DNA from: JAGTVG01 sp963699805
GTDB taxonomy: Bacteria > Bacteroidota > Bacteroidia > Cytophagales > Cyclobacteriaceae
Direction of reading: 5' to 3'
Length of the DNA stretch: 64,000 nt
Assembly: GCA_963699805.1 (NCBI GenBank)
Contig: CAVOVH010000001.1
Coordinates: 310,001 to 374,000 of the forward strand
The translations under genes were made by a program, and so were the position numbers. Shown piece after piece: positions 31,100 to 41,204 of the stretch. Numbering within the stretch: the stretch's first letter is position 1; each line of letters starts with the position of its first letter. The notes below the pieces were generated by a model. That model was not told the DNA's origin. It saw only the letters and a program-made list of their open reading frames with translations, and did not search any database.

Positions 31100-32395
31100 A
31101 TGATCAATAAAGCTGTCAGTAAAAAACTTTTTAAGGAAGCATCTGAATTTATCCCCGGCGGAGTGAATTCTCCGGTCAGAGCCTTTAAAGCAGTAGGGGG
31201 AGATCCTGTTTTCATCGCTTCTGCCAAAGGAGCCTATATCTATGATGTGGATGGGAATTCTTATATTGAATTGATCAATTCCTGGGGTCCTATGATCCTG
31301 GGTCATGCCAATGAGCTAGTGGAATCAGCACTTCAAAACGCTGTCAAGAATTCCACCTCTTTTGGTGCTCCCAGTGAAATTGAAGTAAAAATGGCCCGTC
31401 TCATCACCGAAATGGTCCCTTCAGTCCAGAAAGTCCGGATGGTAAACAGTGGAACAGAAGCCACCATGTCTGCCATACGTCTTGCCAGGGGATTTACAGG
31501 TCGTGATAAGATCATAAAATTCGAAGGATGTTACCATGGTCATGGTGATTCGTTTTTAATTGCGGCTGGGAGTGGGGCGATCACGATGGGAACACCCGAC
31601 AGTCCGGGGGTGACAGAGGGGACGGCCAGAGATACGCTCACCGCCCACTTTAATGATCTTGATTCTGTCGAAAAACTGGTGGATAAAAACAAGGATCAAA
31701 TTGCGGCAATCATTGTTGAACCTGTAGCGGGCAATATGGGATGCATCCTGCCTGATGATGGATTTCTTGAAGGACTTAGAAAAATATGTGATGATCATCA
31801 GATCCTGCTCATTTTTGATGAAGTGATGACGGGATTCAGATTATCGGCAGGTGGGGCCCAGGAATTGTATCAGGTGATGCCTGATTTAACTACCCTGGGA
31901 AAGATTATTGGCGGAGGATTACCGGTTGGAGCCTATGGTGGAAAAAGAGAGATCATGGAATTTGTATCCCCTGCTGGACCGGTTTATCAGGCCGGGACCT
32001 TATCAGGTAATCCCATGGCAATGCATGCAGGGTATACAATTTTACGATATCTTCAGAAAACCCCATCTATTTATGAGGCGCTGAATGCCAAAACAAAAGC
32101 CATTTGTACAGGTATTGAAGATAATCTGAAAGCCTGTTCGCTGGATTACACGATCAACCAGCTGGGTTCCATGTTCACCCTGTTTTTTAATGGGGATCAG
32201 GTACACAATTTTGAAGATGCCAAAAGATCTGATTTAAAAGCATTTGGTCAATATTTTAATCTTATGCTTGAGCAGGGGATCTACCTGGCACCGTCCCAGT
32301 TTGAAGCCCTTTTTGTTTCAAATGCGATCGTTCAGAAAGACATCGACCGCATCATTGACGCAAACCTTCAAGCCTTGAAAAAGATCACAAAATAA
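31100..32395 (+). CDS. hemL: Glutamate-1-semialdehyde 2,1-aminomutase
   Basis: 431 residues, class III PLP aminotransferase fold. The start MINKAVSKKLFKEASEFIPGG and the motifs GVNSPVRAF, FEGCYHGHGDSFL, IFDEVMTGFR and the PLP lysine in TTLGKIIGGGLPVGAYGG identify HemL. It makes 5-aminolevulinate in the C5 pathway of tetrapyrrole synthesis, so this organism uses glutamyl-tRNA for heme. The frame is intact. It follows the upstream gene by 12 bp. Confidence 0.97.
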   Translation: MINKAVSKKLFKEASEFIPGGVNSPVRAFKAVGGDPVFIASAKGAYIYDVDGNSYIELINSWGPMILGHANELVESALQNAVKNSTSFGAPSEIEVKMARLITEMVPSVQKVRMVNSGTEATMSAIRLARGFTGRDKIIKFEGCYHGHGDSFLIAAGSGAITMGTPDSPGVTEGTARDTLTAHFNDLDSVEKLVDKNKDQIAAIIVEPVAGNMGCILPDDGFLEGLRKICDDHQILLIFDEVMTGFRLSAGGAQELYQVMPDLTTLGKIIGGGLPVGAYGGKREIMEFVSPAGPVYQAGTLSGNPMAMHAGYTILRYLQKTPSIYEALNAKTKAICTGIEDNLKACSLDYTINQLGSMFTLFFNGDQVHNFEDAKRSDLKAFGQYFNLMLEQGIYLAPSQFEALFVSNAIVQKDIDRIIDANLQALKKITK

Positions 32396-32805
32396 AGGAT
32401 GGCTTCTGGCATTTCGATTGTATCTGCTGAAGTCAGCCTGCCACTTCATTTAAAGACATCAGAAATAAGCGTTGATAACTTTAAAACCAAAGTGATCAAC
32501 CGAAGGAAGGCCTGATGGAGAGATCCGATAAAGAAACTCCCTCGAAATTCAGACCAAAACCGGGAGAATGGTCAATTCTAATCGGATCCTCGGACCCCTG
32601 CCCAAGATATAGTGTAAGCAACATTTCTAACTCCCCTAGAAAAAGTGGCCTGAATATAGGTCACTGATCCCGGTATCCAATAAAAAACATGTAAAAACCT
32701 TCTGAATTCCTTTTTCAACGTCCTATACATTCGATTATGATTAAATTTTTAGAGCTTATCTATCATATAATGGCAAATATTTTTATTTTTATTGCCAAAG
32801 AATAG
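32396..32805 (+). other. Intergenic region, possible remnant of a DinB-like gene
   Basis: 410 bp without an intact gene. Near 32515-32620 a short frame reads SDKETPSKFRPKPGEWSI, and one frame over follows ILGPL. This resembles the DinB-family P.PGKWSI.EILGHL motif. Stops follow directly. The likeness is short and may be chance. No promoter, repeat or RNA structure was recognised. Confidence 0.3.
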
Positions 32806-33819
32806 ATGCCAGTGATCAGGTACAGATTTTTTTTCATAACAATTGGGCTTTTGTTCATCCATTTCTTTCCACAGGCTCAGAATATTATTGAGGATGATTC
32901 CATCACCTATGAGACCTTTTATGATGATCCCATGCACATCAATAAACTTTACGTGCACATCCAGCCGGTCTATGGTGAACTCTTTATGACAAATGTGAAT
33001 ATCGGCTATGGCCTCGAGGTCGATTATTTTCTGAAAGATAAGTTTGATTTCAATGTAAGCTTCAGAAAAACATACAGCCAGAAATTTGATTTTATCAGGG
33101 ATGTCGCTGAAACGAACGGTGAATCATTAAATTCATCCAAAAGATTCTATTTCGCCGAAATTGGAATGGCTTACCATATCATCGACCGGGAAGAGGCTTC
33201 AAAGGCAAAATTTATCCTTTATTCCAAAACCTTCCATTACCAGAACCGATGGGAAAGCATGGTGCCTAAATACATTGAGGCACCGGCCCAATTGCGCCGG
33301 ATCTATGGGATCCGTCTCGGGGCAGCTTCTTATCAGAGTACCATCGACATCAACCGGATCATCAAAAAACAGGGGGATATTCCACTCGATTCGTATAATG
33401 GATTATCATTATTTTCAAATATTGTCAGTCAGGGATTCTACATTGGTGGATTGATGAAATTAATAAAAAATGTGACCATTAATTTTGATCAGGTCTATCA
33501 GCAGGTGACCAATGACCTTATATTCAGCACCTATTTCGATGTTTTGATCTTTCCTTTTACCACGATCGAAGATATTCAATATATTCCCTCCCCCGGATTT
33601 CCGGAAACGGAGGTTTCAGGGGATGTCATTAATACCAGTATGCTGGGGGCAAGAGTGGGGATAACCGGAAAATTTAACCGGGATTTCAGCTTCGGTTATA
33701 ATGTGGAAATGGGATACCGGCCCGGGGTACAGGGTCAGAATTTTTATGCCCTGGGAAAGATCAGCTTTCCTTTGCTGGGTTTTATGCTTGAAAAGCCCAC
33801 TGAAAAAAATTCACGTTAA
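32806..33819 (+). CDS. Predicted outer-membrane beta-barrel protein
   Basis: 337 residues with a signal peptide (FFFITIGLLFIHFFPQAQ). Most of the mature chain alternates polar and hydrophobic residues with frequent aromatics (INKLYVHIQPVYGELF, FNVSFRKTYSQKFDF, FSFGYNVEMGYRPG), as in outer-membrane barrels. No named family was recognised. Its stop overlaps the convergent FAD oxidoreductase stop by 4 bp, so no room exists for a terminator between them. Confidence 0.65.
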   Translation: MPVIRYRFFFITIGLLFIHFFPQAQNIIEDDSITYETFYDDPMHINKLYVHIQPVYGELFMTNVNIGYGLEVDYFLKDKFDFNVSFRKTYSQKFDFIRDVAETNGESLNSSKRFYFAEIGMAYHIIDREEASKAKFILYSKTFHYQNRWESMVPKYIEAPAQLRRIYGIRLGAASYQSTIDINRIIKKQGDIPLDSYNGLSLFSNIVSQGFYIGGLMKLIKNVTINFDQVYQQVTNDLIFSTYFDVLIFPFTTIEDIQYIPSPGFPETEVSGDVINTSMLGARVGITGKFNRDFSFGYNVEMGYRPGVQGQNFYALGKISFPLLGFMLEKPTEKNSR

Positions 33820-35819
33820 TTCCTGACAGGAACCAGTAATAAGGCATCTGCAATCAAAGGCTTCGCGTCCTCCTCGACAGTCAGTTTCACATAGTATTCC
33901 CGGTTTTCATCGAGCGTATATTGTCCAAGATAGGCCCAATCTCCGATATTTTCTGCATAATTCACCTTGACAAGGTCCTCTCCGCCTGCATGATTTATCA
34001 GTAAATTGATGCTTTCAGGATATTCCCCACTTGAACTTTCCCAATTGTATAAGGGGCAATAAAAATAAAAATCATATTGAGTTCCAGTATCACTATGAAA
34101 ATTAAACCTGAAATAATCAGAGCCAGCCACATTATTAAGTACCATCAATGAATTTTTATAATTCCTCATAAAATGGGTTTCCTGCTTCCAACCACCCTGA
34201 TAATCAACGTTTTTATCTTCATTATCCACCAAAATATCGGGTGGGGTACCGTCCAGAAGCGGATCCTCTGCAATCTTTTGTACAATTTCCTCAGCATTCA
34301 CCTCCTGTACGGGGATATCCTGGTCAATCGAATGGGCGGCAGCGATGGCCGATACCTGTCCAAGGACCATAAAGACAGGTTCCATCCGGATCGATCCATA
34401 AGCAATATGACTTGCTGATAAACAAACTGGCACGATCAGGTTATCGCATTCCCTTATAACCGGTAGCAGCGACCGGTAGGAGATGGGATAGGGAGGGAAT
34501 CCGCCGACCTCGACATCCCCTTCATTTTTAACCATTCCGTTTAATACAATACGCTGGCAGTTATGAGAATCCATTGTATATGCTGCAAGGGCAATGGGAT
34601 CTTTTACCATACTGTCGCCAAGGCAATGATGTTCGGTCATTACATAGGACCCTGTCATCCTTCTTGCTTCACGGATATACAACTGAGGGGTCCAGTGATC
34701 CTGTTCGATGTATTCATCCCCGGGATATCCCCAGGCGGAAATTTCGTCGCGGATCTCCGGGGGGACACGTGGATCATTTCCCAGGAAATAGAGGAGGCCT
34801 TTTGTATAGGTCTCATGCGCAGCAATGATCTGTTTTCTCTTCGCCCAATCGGCTTCCGGGTATTCATAGTTCATGCCGATCATATCCGTTGAAAAAGCGC
34901 CTTTGTTGTTGATATCGGTTTTATGATTGGGCATGAGACTCCATATGAAATAATCATCCAGACTTCTTTTATCCGGCTGGGCAGCGAAAAGCCGGATCAG
35001 AAGTTCATAGCAGGTGGAGTCATAGCCATCAGGCCGGGTAATGGGGACCAGGTTATCGGGATCGTTAGTCAGGCATATCCTGAAATTATAGGTCTGAACT
35101 TTCTGATCACCAGTACCCGTGGGTTCCAGGGCCTCATCAGTGATCCCCCATAGGAGTCCGCTTTCCGGTTTGCCTGGAATTACATATGGATCCACGCTAT
35201 CCGGGAATTGGTGGTATTGTCTTAGCTGAATACCATTTAAGGACTCTCCATACTGTTTATTTGATTCCCTGCCAATGGTATAACTGACTCCCGCTTGCGC
35301 CAGCAGGTCTCCTTCATAAGAACAATCGATGAAAATCTTGCCATGGATGACTTCCGGAATGCCCCGTTTGTTCACATCCGTAAAATCAATCTTAATTGAG
35401 TTGATATGATCCTGGTTTTTATCCACTCCAACCAGACAGTGGTCATAGATAACCGGAATCTGCCCTTTATTAATATAGCGTTGAAATACTTTTAGCGCTT
35501 CCCCGGGTTCAAATTTCCATGATTCGAATTGACCGTAATGGTCTCCCAGCTGCCTGTAGAAATCTCTTGCCAGCCCGGTGACTGCATACTTGTTTCCTAT
35601 ATCTGTCTGTCCCAATCCTCCTGAAGTCAATCCACCTAACCGATCCCCATGGTGGATCAGCAAGACGGTTTTCCCCAGCATTTTTGATGCATAGGCCGTG
35701 ATCACACCTGCCGATGTTCCGCCGTAGACCACCACATCATAAGTCCCGATGATGGACTCTTTTTTTCCACAATACGATAAGATGATCAGCAACAGGAAGA
35801 CATGGAAAATTCGTTTCAT
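33816..35819 (-). CDS. FAD-dependent oxidoreductase lipoprotein
   Basis: 667 residues. The N-terminus is a lipoprotein signal with Cys near residue 17 (LLIILSYCGKK). An FAD-binding start follows (YDVVVYGGTSAGVITAYAS, then RLGGLTSGGLGQTD), as in the FAD_oxidored family, along with IDCSYEGDLLAQAG and the HCLGDSMVKDPIAL region. The last ~130 residues form a beta domain like the golvesin/xanthan-lyase C-terminal module (GGWKQETHF, YYVKLTVEED). Such proteins are often near carbohydrate-use genes; the substrate is unknown. The next gene (ThuA) is 12 bp upstream on the same strand, suggesting an operon. Confidence 0.82.
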   Translation of the reverse strand: MKRIFHVFLLLIILSYCGKKESIIGTYDVVVYGGTSAGVITAYASKMLGKTVLLIHHGDRLGGLTSGGLGQTDIGNKYAVTGLARDFYRQLGDHYGQFESWKFEPGEALKVFQRYINKGQIPVIYDHCLVGVDKNQDHINSIKIDFTDVNKRGIPEVIHGKIFIDCSYEGDLLAQAGVSYTIGRESNKQYGESLNGIQLRQYHQFPDSVDPYVIPGKPESGLLWGITDEALEPTGTGDQKVQTYNFRICLTNDPDNLVPITRPDGYDSTCYELLIRLFAAQPDKRSLDDYFIWSLMPNHKTDINNKGAFSTDMIGMNYEYPEADWAKRKQIIAAHETYTKGLLYFLGNDPRVPPEIRDEISAWGYPGDEYIEQDHWTPQLYIREARRMTGSYVMTEHHCLGDSMVKDPIALAAYTMDSHNCQRIVLNGMVKNEGDVEVGGFPPYPISYRSLLPVIRECDNLIVPVCLSASHIAYGSIRMEPVFMVLGQVSAIAAAHSIDQDIPVQEVNAEEIVQKIAEDPLLDGTPPDILVDNEDKNVDYQGGWKQETHFMRNYKNSLMVLNNVAGSDYFRFNFHSDTGTQYDFYFYCPLYNWESSSGEYPESINLLINHAGGEDLVKVNYAENIGDWAYLGQYTLDENREYYVKLTVEEDAKPLIADALLLVPVRN

Positions 35820-35831
35820 GGAGCAACGAGT

Positions 35832-36557
35832 TTATTTTTTGCCAATGGCATACTGGATTCCGCCCATTACATGTTCCTGGAAAAGCGGGTCTTCAAATGT
35901 TTGGTCGGTATGTCCGAATCCTGTATAAAATACCCGGCCGCCTTCAAATTCATGATACCAGACGATGGGATGGTTGTTGTTCATTTCACCACCTTCATAA
36001 GAGGTTTCATCCAGTTTTGCCAGTACCTTGATATCAGGATTCACATCTTTGAAATTATACCATTCATCGAAACGTTTCCATTCGTCAGGCAGCATCCGGG
36101 TTGAGGGATGATTTTTATCAATGACCCTGACAACAGCTTCCTGCTGCTCCGGATGGCTTTTAAAGTAACCTCCTGCCATCTGACCATACCAGGGCCAATC
36201 GTATTCCGCATCCGTTGATGCATGGATACCAACGTATCCGCCACCACCCTGGATGTATTTTACCAATGCCTGTTGCTGTGTTTCATTGAAAAGATCGCCG
36301 GTCGTATTCAGAAAAATCAGCGCATCATACTTTTTCAAATTCTTGATGGTAAATAAATCTGCATTTTCCGTTGAATCCACCTGAATATTCCTGGTAAGCA
36401 TTAGCTCTGTGAGTACCTCCCGTCCTTTTTCTATGGACTGGTGTCTGAAACCATTTGTTTTGGTAAAGATCAATACGCGTGTATCCTGTGCCTGTGCCAT
36501 TGATAGAATAAATGATAAGAGGATAACCGATGTAAAAATAATTTTAATTGCTTTCAT
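35832..36557 (-). CDS. ThuA domain protein, secreted
   Basis: 241 residues with a signal peptide (IIFTSVILLSFILSMAQAQ). The ThuA-like fold is shown by VLIFTKTNGFRHQSIEKG, YDALIFLNTTGDLF, GGGYVGIHASTDAEYDWPWYG and GRVFYTGFGHTDQTFEDPLF. The family is glutamine-amidotransferase-like and linked to trehalose or other sugar use. It is first in a two-gene unit with the FAD oxidoreductase. Confidence 0.9.
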   Translation of the reverse strand: MKAIKIIFTSVILLSFILSMAQAQDTRVLIFTKTNGFRHQSIEKGREVLTELMLTRNIQVDSTENADLFTIKNLKKYDALIFLNTTGDLFNETQQQALVKYIQGGGGYVGIHASTDAEYDWPWYGQMAGGYFKSHPEQQEAVVRVIDKNHPSTRMLPDEWKRFDEWYNFKDVNPDIKVLAKLDETSYEGGEMNNNHPIVWYHEFEGGRVFYTGFGHTDQTFEDPLFQEHVMGGIQYAIGKK

Positions 36558-36877
36558 GTTGATTTATAGTAAAAAGTCAAAAAGTGATATAAATTAAAAA
36601 AACATAATTGTCAGCTTGAAAAATTTACAAATTTTCAACCAAAGGGCCGATGAAACCCAATATCTTTTAAATTTAACAGATTTTCATGAATTTTAAAATT
36701 TCATATAATTACTGGAGATTTAAAATACATGTCCGAAATTGGGTTAATCCCAACAGGTATCTATTTGAAAATAAATGTGTTCCAAAAAGTTGGCATCTTC
36801 TCTTAAAAATAATTTATTAATTATTAGGGTCAAAACATTTCAAAAAGGCATGAACTTTATTTTCGCCAATAACACAG
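36558..36877. other. Intergenic, AT-rich, nothing recognised
   Basis: 320 bp upstream of the ThuA gene and downstream of trkH (both minus strand). It must hold the ThuA promoter, but no exact TAnnTTTG box on the minus strand was picked out. No ORF, repeat or RNA structure was seen. Confidence 0.5.
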
Positions 36878-38332
36878 CTACTTTCTCCAAAAATAGGGAG
36901 AAAATAAGATCAGTACCGTAAAGAGTTCAAGACGTCCCAGGAGCATCAGAAATGACAGGAACCATTTCCCGGGAAAAGGGATATGCGCGAAATTATTGAC
37001 AGGTCCCACACTTCCGATACCCGGGCCGATGTTGCCCACTGAGGTGGCCACGCTTCCCAGCGCCGTGGCGAAATCAACGCCCATCAAAGACATGATGACC
37101 GATCCTGCGGCAAATACCATAAAATAAATGATCATGAAGGCAAGCACATTAAAGGTGATGTCTTTGGAGACTGCTTTTTTATTGATTCTTACCGGAAGAA
37201 CCGCATTGGGGTGCAGGAGTCTTTGAAGTTCCAGCAGGCTGTTTTTTACGAGGATCACATGACGGATCACCTTCACACCGCCGGCTGTTGATCCCGCCGA
37301 GGCACCGATGAACATCAACATGAAAAATACCACCGTAATCAGGGGATGTATGGCTGTATAATCGAGGGTTACATAACCTGTGGTGCTTACGATGGATACC
37401 ACGGTGAACAGGGATCCCCGGAAAGCGGATTCGAAATTTTCCGTTGAAAAGACCATGACAGCCAGTGCAATGAGGATCCCGAAGATAACTGTGAATATGA
37501 AATAATACCGGAATTCTTCGTTTTGCCAGATCTTCTTAACATGTCCATGGAGTCCGAAATACGTCAGAGTAAAATTCGTGCCGGCCAGAAACATAAAGAC
37601 CGTGATCACGTAATGAATGAACGGATTGGAAAAATGGGCAATACTGGCATTTTTTGTTGAAAATCCGCCCGTAGCCATGGTCGTGAGCGAATGGTTGATC
37701 GCATCATAAAAACTCATGCCACCGATCATCAGCAGGGTGAATTCCATGGTGGTAAGTACCAGGTAAATCAACCAGAGCCTGATGGCGGTTTCCCGGATCC
37801 TTGGTTTCAGTTTATCAGGAGAGATCCCGGGCGACTCAGCAATAAACAGCTGCATTCCCCCAATACCCAGGATAGGCAGGATCGCTACTGCCAGAACGAT
37901 GATCCCCATGCCCCCGATCCATTGGGTCAGACTCCTCCAGAAGAGGATCCCCTTGGGTAAGGATTCAATGTCTGTAAGAATGGAAGCCCCGGTGGTGGTA
38001 TATCCGGAGATGGTTTCGAAAAAGGCATCGGCATAATGCGGTATGGCTCCACTGAATACATAGGGAAGAGAACCGGTTAATGACATCGCCAGCCATCCAA
38101 AGGTCACGATCAGGTAACCATCTCTTTTCCTCAGTTCAGGATCATCAGTCGTCTTGAAAAAAATCCAGATGATCAATCCAAGAGAAATGGACAGGACAGA
38201 GGATATGAGGATGGGTTTCCAGGATGTATCCTGGAAATACAATGAAAACGGGATACAGGTTGTCATAAAACAACCATTAAATATGATCAGCAAACCCAGT
38301 AATCGTAAAATCTGCCTGAAGTTGAAACGCAT
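36878..38332 (-). CDS. trkH: Trk-type potassium uptake permease TrkH
   Basis: 484 residues with about ten hydrophobic segments. The four pore-loop motifs of the TrkH/KtrB family are visible: TTGASIL, TGGFSTKNAS, STTGYV and GNIGPGIGSVG, each with the key glycine. It forms the K+ channel-like subunit in the inner membrane. It lies 11 bp downstream of trkA, which supplies the cytoplasmic gating ring. Confidence 0.96.
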   Translation of the reverse strand: MRFNFRQILRLLGLLIIFNGCFMTTCIPFSLYFQDTSWKPILISSVLSISLGLIIWIFFKTTDDPELRKRDGYLIVTFGWLAMSLTGSLPYVFSGAIPHYADAFFETISGYTTTGASILTDIESLPKGILFWRSLTQWIGGMGIIVLAVAILPILGIGGMQLFIAESPGISPDKLKPRIRETAIRLWLIYLVLTTMEFTLLMIGGMSFYDAINHSLTTMATGGFSTKNASIAHFSNPFIHYVITVFMFLAGTNFTLTYFGLHGHVKKIWQNEEFRYYFIFTVIFGILIALAVMVFSTENFESAFRGSLFTVVSIVSTTGYVTLDYTAIHPLITVVFFMLMFIGASAGSTAGGVKVIRHVILVKNSLLELQRLLHPNAVLPVRINKKAVSKDITFNVLAFMIIYFMVFAAGSVIMSLMGVDFATALGSVATSVGNIGPGIGSVGPVNNFAHIPFPGKWFLSFLMLLGRLELFTVLILFSPYFWRK

Positions 38333-38343
38333 TACGTGTTAGA

Positions 38344-39684
38344 TCAGTTAAAAAATTTCTCTACCTGATGGATACAATCTGGAAGACATAGAACTACGAC
38401 CCGGTCGTTGGATTGGATCTGAAAGTCTCCGGTAGGTGATTGCACCTCACCTTCCCGGATGACCCCTCCAATGACCGCTGATTTTGGGAAATTAAGTTTT
38501 TTAATGGCTTTTGCTGTTATTTTTGATTTTTCAGGTACCTCAAATTCCATGATTTCAGCTTCCACACCATGTATTCCAGTGAGTGAAATCACCTGTCCTT
38601 TTCTTACATACCTGGATATGAAATTTGCAGCGATAAGTTTTTTATTGATCATGGTATCCACCCCGATATTTTGTGAAATATGGATATAATCCATGTTCTC
38701 AACCAGCGCAATGGTCTTTTTCACCCCCATGTTTTTGGCAAGCAGGCACGAAATGATATTGGTCTCAGAATTTCCTGTCACTGCCACAAATGCATCCATG
38801 TCTGTGATCCCCTCTTCCCGTAAGAGTTCCACATTACTGCAGTCGCCATTTACTACCAGTGTATCCGGTAACATGTCGGCCAACTCAAAGCTTTTTTCCC
38901 GGTCCTTTTCAACCAGTTTGATGTTGTATTTTTTACCCAGCCGGCGGGCGGCATGGAAACCAATCTTACTTCCACCCATAATCATCACATTTCTGATTTC
39001 AATCGATTCCTTCCCGCCAATTTTCAATAATTTTTTAACGCCTTCCTGCTGGGCAATAAAATAAGCATGATCATTGGTTCTGAACTTGGTAGACCCGTGC
39101 GGGACGATCGTTTTACCATTTCTCAGGATAGCAACGTTGATAAAATCATGGTCAGGATTTAGAAAGGCTGTATCTTTTAATGATTTATTGTTTAGCTGAT
39201 TCCCCTCATCAATGGTGATTCCCAGTAAGGTGAGCATCCCGTTATCAAATTCAAAAGTATCGGTAGCCGTCGATCTGGCCAACAATCTTTTTATTTCCCG
39301 GGCAGCCAGGGATTCGGGAGAAATCAATTCATCCACACCGATGGTAGCCAGGTCCAGTATATCCTTTTTAAGAAAAAATTCAAGGTTACTGATGCGGGCA
39401 ATGGTTTTTTCAGCCCCAAGCTTTTTCGCAATGATGGCTGAAGCGAGATTTGTTTCTTCAAAACTGGTAACGGAGATAAATAAATCCGCTTCCTCGATCC
39501 CGGCTTCCTGTAAAACGGCATAGGAAGTGGAATTTCCCTTGACCGTAGCACAATCAAGATGGCTGGAGGCATAATCCAGTTTTTCCTGGTTCATGTCGAT
39601 CAGGACAATGTCCTGTTTTTCATAAGCAAGTAGTTTCGCCAGGTGAAATCCCACTTCTCCAGCACCTGCAATAATAATTCTCAT
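38344..39684 (-). CDS. trkA: Trk potassium transporter regulatory protein TrkA
   Basis: 446 residues. Two RCK_N Rossmann domains (IIIAGAGEVGFHLAKLL near residue 5; NVMIMGGSKIGFHAARRL near 230) are each followed by an RCK_C domain. This is the classic duplicated TrkA layout that binds NAD(H) and gates TrkH. It is the first gene of the trkA-trkH operon. Confidence 0.96.
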   Translation of the reverse strand: MRIIIAGAGEVGFHLAKLLAYEKQDIVLIDMNQEKLDYASSHLDCATVKGNSTSYAVLQEAGIEEADLFISVTSFEETNLASAIIAKKLGAEKTIARISNLEFFLKKDILDLATIGVDELISPESLAAREIKRLLARSTATDTFEFDNGMLTLLGITIDEGNQLNNKSLKDTAFLNPDHDFINVAILRNGKTIVPHGSTKFRTNDHAYFIAQQEGVKKLLKIGGKESIEIRNVMIMGGSKIGFHAARRLGKKYNIKLVEKDREKSFELADMLPDTLVVNGDCSNVELLREEGITDMDAFVAVTGNSETNIISCLLAKNMGVKKTIALVENMDYIHISQNIGVDTMINKKLIAANFISRYVRKGQVISLTGIHGVEAEIMEFEVPEKSKITAKAIKKLNFPKSAVIGGVIREGEVQSPTGDFQIQSNDRVVVLCLPDCIHQVEKFFN

Positions 39685-39854
39685 GTATCAATTGAAAATG
39701 ATTAAACAAATTTGAAGATATATCGTGAACATTTCAAATTGTTTCTGTTGATATATCTCAATTTTTTAATCCTTTATTCTGAACGATGTTTTTTTTTTGC
39801 ATAATAATTAATAAGATCCATCTCCTATTTACGGAATTTCAACATTGCGAAAAA

Positions 39855-41204
39855 TCAGAACTGAAGGGTAAAAATCGTATAAATATCGGGTTCCGATTTT
39901 ACATTCAAGGATCCATTATGCATCTGCATGATCTGTCTTGATAAAGCAAGCCCGATCCCTGATCCATTTTTCTTGGTCGTATAAAAGGGGATAAAAATTC
40001 TATTCATTGCTTCGGCGATGATTCCCGGGCCGTTGTCCTTGACTTCTATGATAATTCGCTGGTCTGAATCCAACCGGCCCCTCAATTCCAATCTCGGCTC
40101 ACTGCTCCCCAGGATTGATTCCTTCGCATTTTTTATCAGGTTGATCAGGACCATTTCAATTAATTCCCTGTCGGCAAATATTTCCAGGTTATCAGGGGTA
40201 AGGGATAACCGGAACTCAATTCCCAGACTATCCATTTCCGCCCGCAAGAGGTTATTAATATGGTTGAACATTTTTTTAATGGCTACTGTGGTGAATTTCG
40301 GTTTTGGAATGGAGGTATAATCACGGTAGGCATCCACGAACCGGATTAACCCTTTACTCCTGTTTTCGATGGTGATGAGTCCATCGCTCAGATCATCAAT
40401 GGATTCCTTTTCAATAAAGAAGCCCTCATTTTTTTTCTCCAGATCCTCCTGTAATATCTGGTTGAGTGTTTCGGTAAGAGAAGCGATTGGAGTGATGGAA
40501 TTCATGATCTCGTGCCGCAGGACGCGTGTCAGGTTCTGCCAGGCTTCAATTTCTTTCTGTTGCAATTCTGCTTCAATATTTTGCAATGCTACCAGTTTAA
40601 AGGCATTGCCCCGGAGACGTAATTCAGTGGCATGCATGGCAAGGGAAACATCACTGCTTTTCCGGATCAATGCCTTGTGTCCTGGCTTCAGTTCATTCAG
40701 CTGACGGAACAGTTCAGGGTTGATCGGTTTTAATTCGGCGATGTTGTGGATCTGTGGAGCCTGAAGGAACCGTTTAGCCGTTGTATTGATCAATCCGATG
40801 TTCCCCTCAGCATCGAAAGAGATCAGACCGGTGCTCACGTGCTGCACGATCGTGTGTAAATAATTGAGATTTTCTTCCTTCTCAGCCCTTGCCTGCCTGA
40901 AAGCCTCCAGCACTTCATTAAAGGCTTTGTTGAGTTCGCGGAATGACCAGCCGAGTTTGTTATCATACGCAAATCCGGAAGAAAAATCAGAATACTTGAT
41001 CGATTCAAGGAAACGAGTTAGCTTCCGGTTGGTTTTTTCAACAAAACGAATGATATCAAAGAGTTGAAAGAGAATTATACAACCAATGATGATCAGCGTC
41101 ACATATCGGCCTTCAAAGGTTAAAAGATGAATGAATAAATAGGTTGTCAGGAATAATAATATTACCCGGAAAATTAAGGAGATCCTGAAATTATTAAAGC
41201 CCAT
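39855..41204 (-). CDS. NtrY-like membrane sensor histidine kinase
   Basis: 449 residues. Two hydrophobic segments lie in the first ~55 residues, then a HAMP/coiled region and a PAS-like domain (GLISFDAEGNIGLINTTA). The H-box reads RHEIMNSITPIASL, the N-box LINLIKNAKESI, and the G-boxes VKDNGPGI and GSGIGLALSRQIM. It overlaps the response regulator by 11 bp, so they form a pair. The signal sensed is unknown; the neighbouring efflux-type genes suggest envelope or drug stress (inference). Confidence 0.92.
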   Translation of the reverse strand: MGFNNFRISLIFRVILLFLTTYLFIHLLTFEGRYVTLIIIGCIILFQLFDIIRFVEKTNRKLTRFLESIKYSDFSSGFAYDNKLGWSFRELNKAFNEVLEAFRQARAEKEENLNYLHTIVQHVSTGLISFDAEGNIGLINTTAKRFLQAPQIHNIAELKPINPELFRQLNELKPGHKALIRKSSDVSLAMHATELRLRGNAFKLVALQNIEAELQQKEIEAWQNLTRVLRHEIMNSITPIASLTETLNQILQEDLEKKNEGFFIEKESIDDLSDGLITIENRSKGLIRFVDAYRDYTSIPKPKFTTVAIKKMFNHINNLLRAEMDSLGIEFRLSLTPDNLEIFADRELIEMVLINLIKNAKESILGSSEPRLELRGRLDSDQRIIIEVKDNGPGIIAEAMNRIFIPFYTTKKNGSGIGLALSRQIMQMHNGSLNVKSEPDIYTIFTLQF

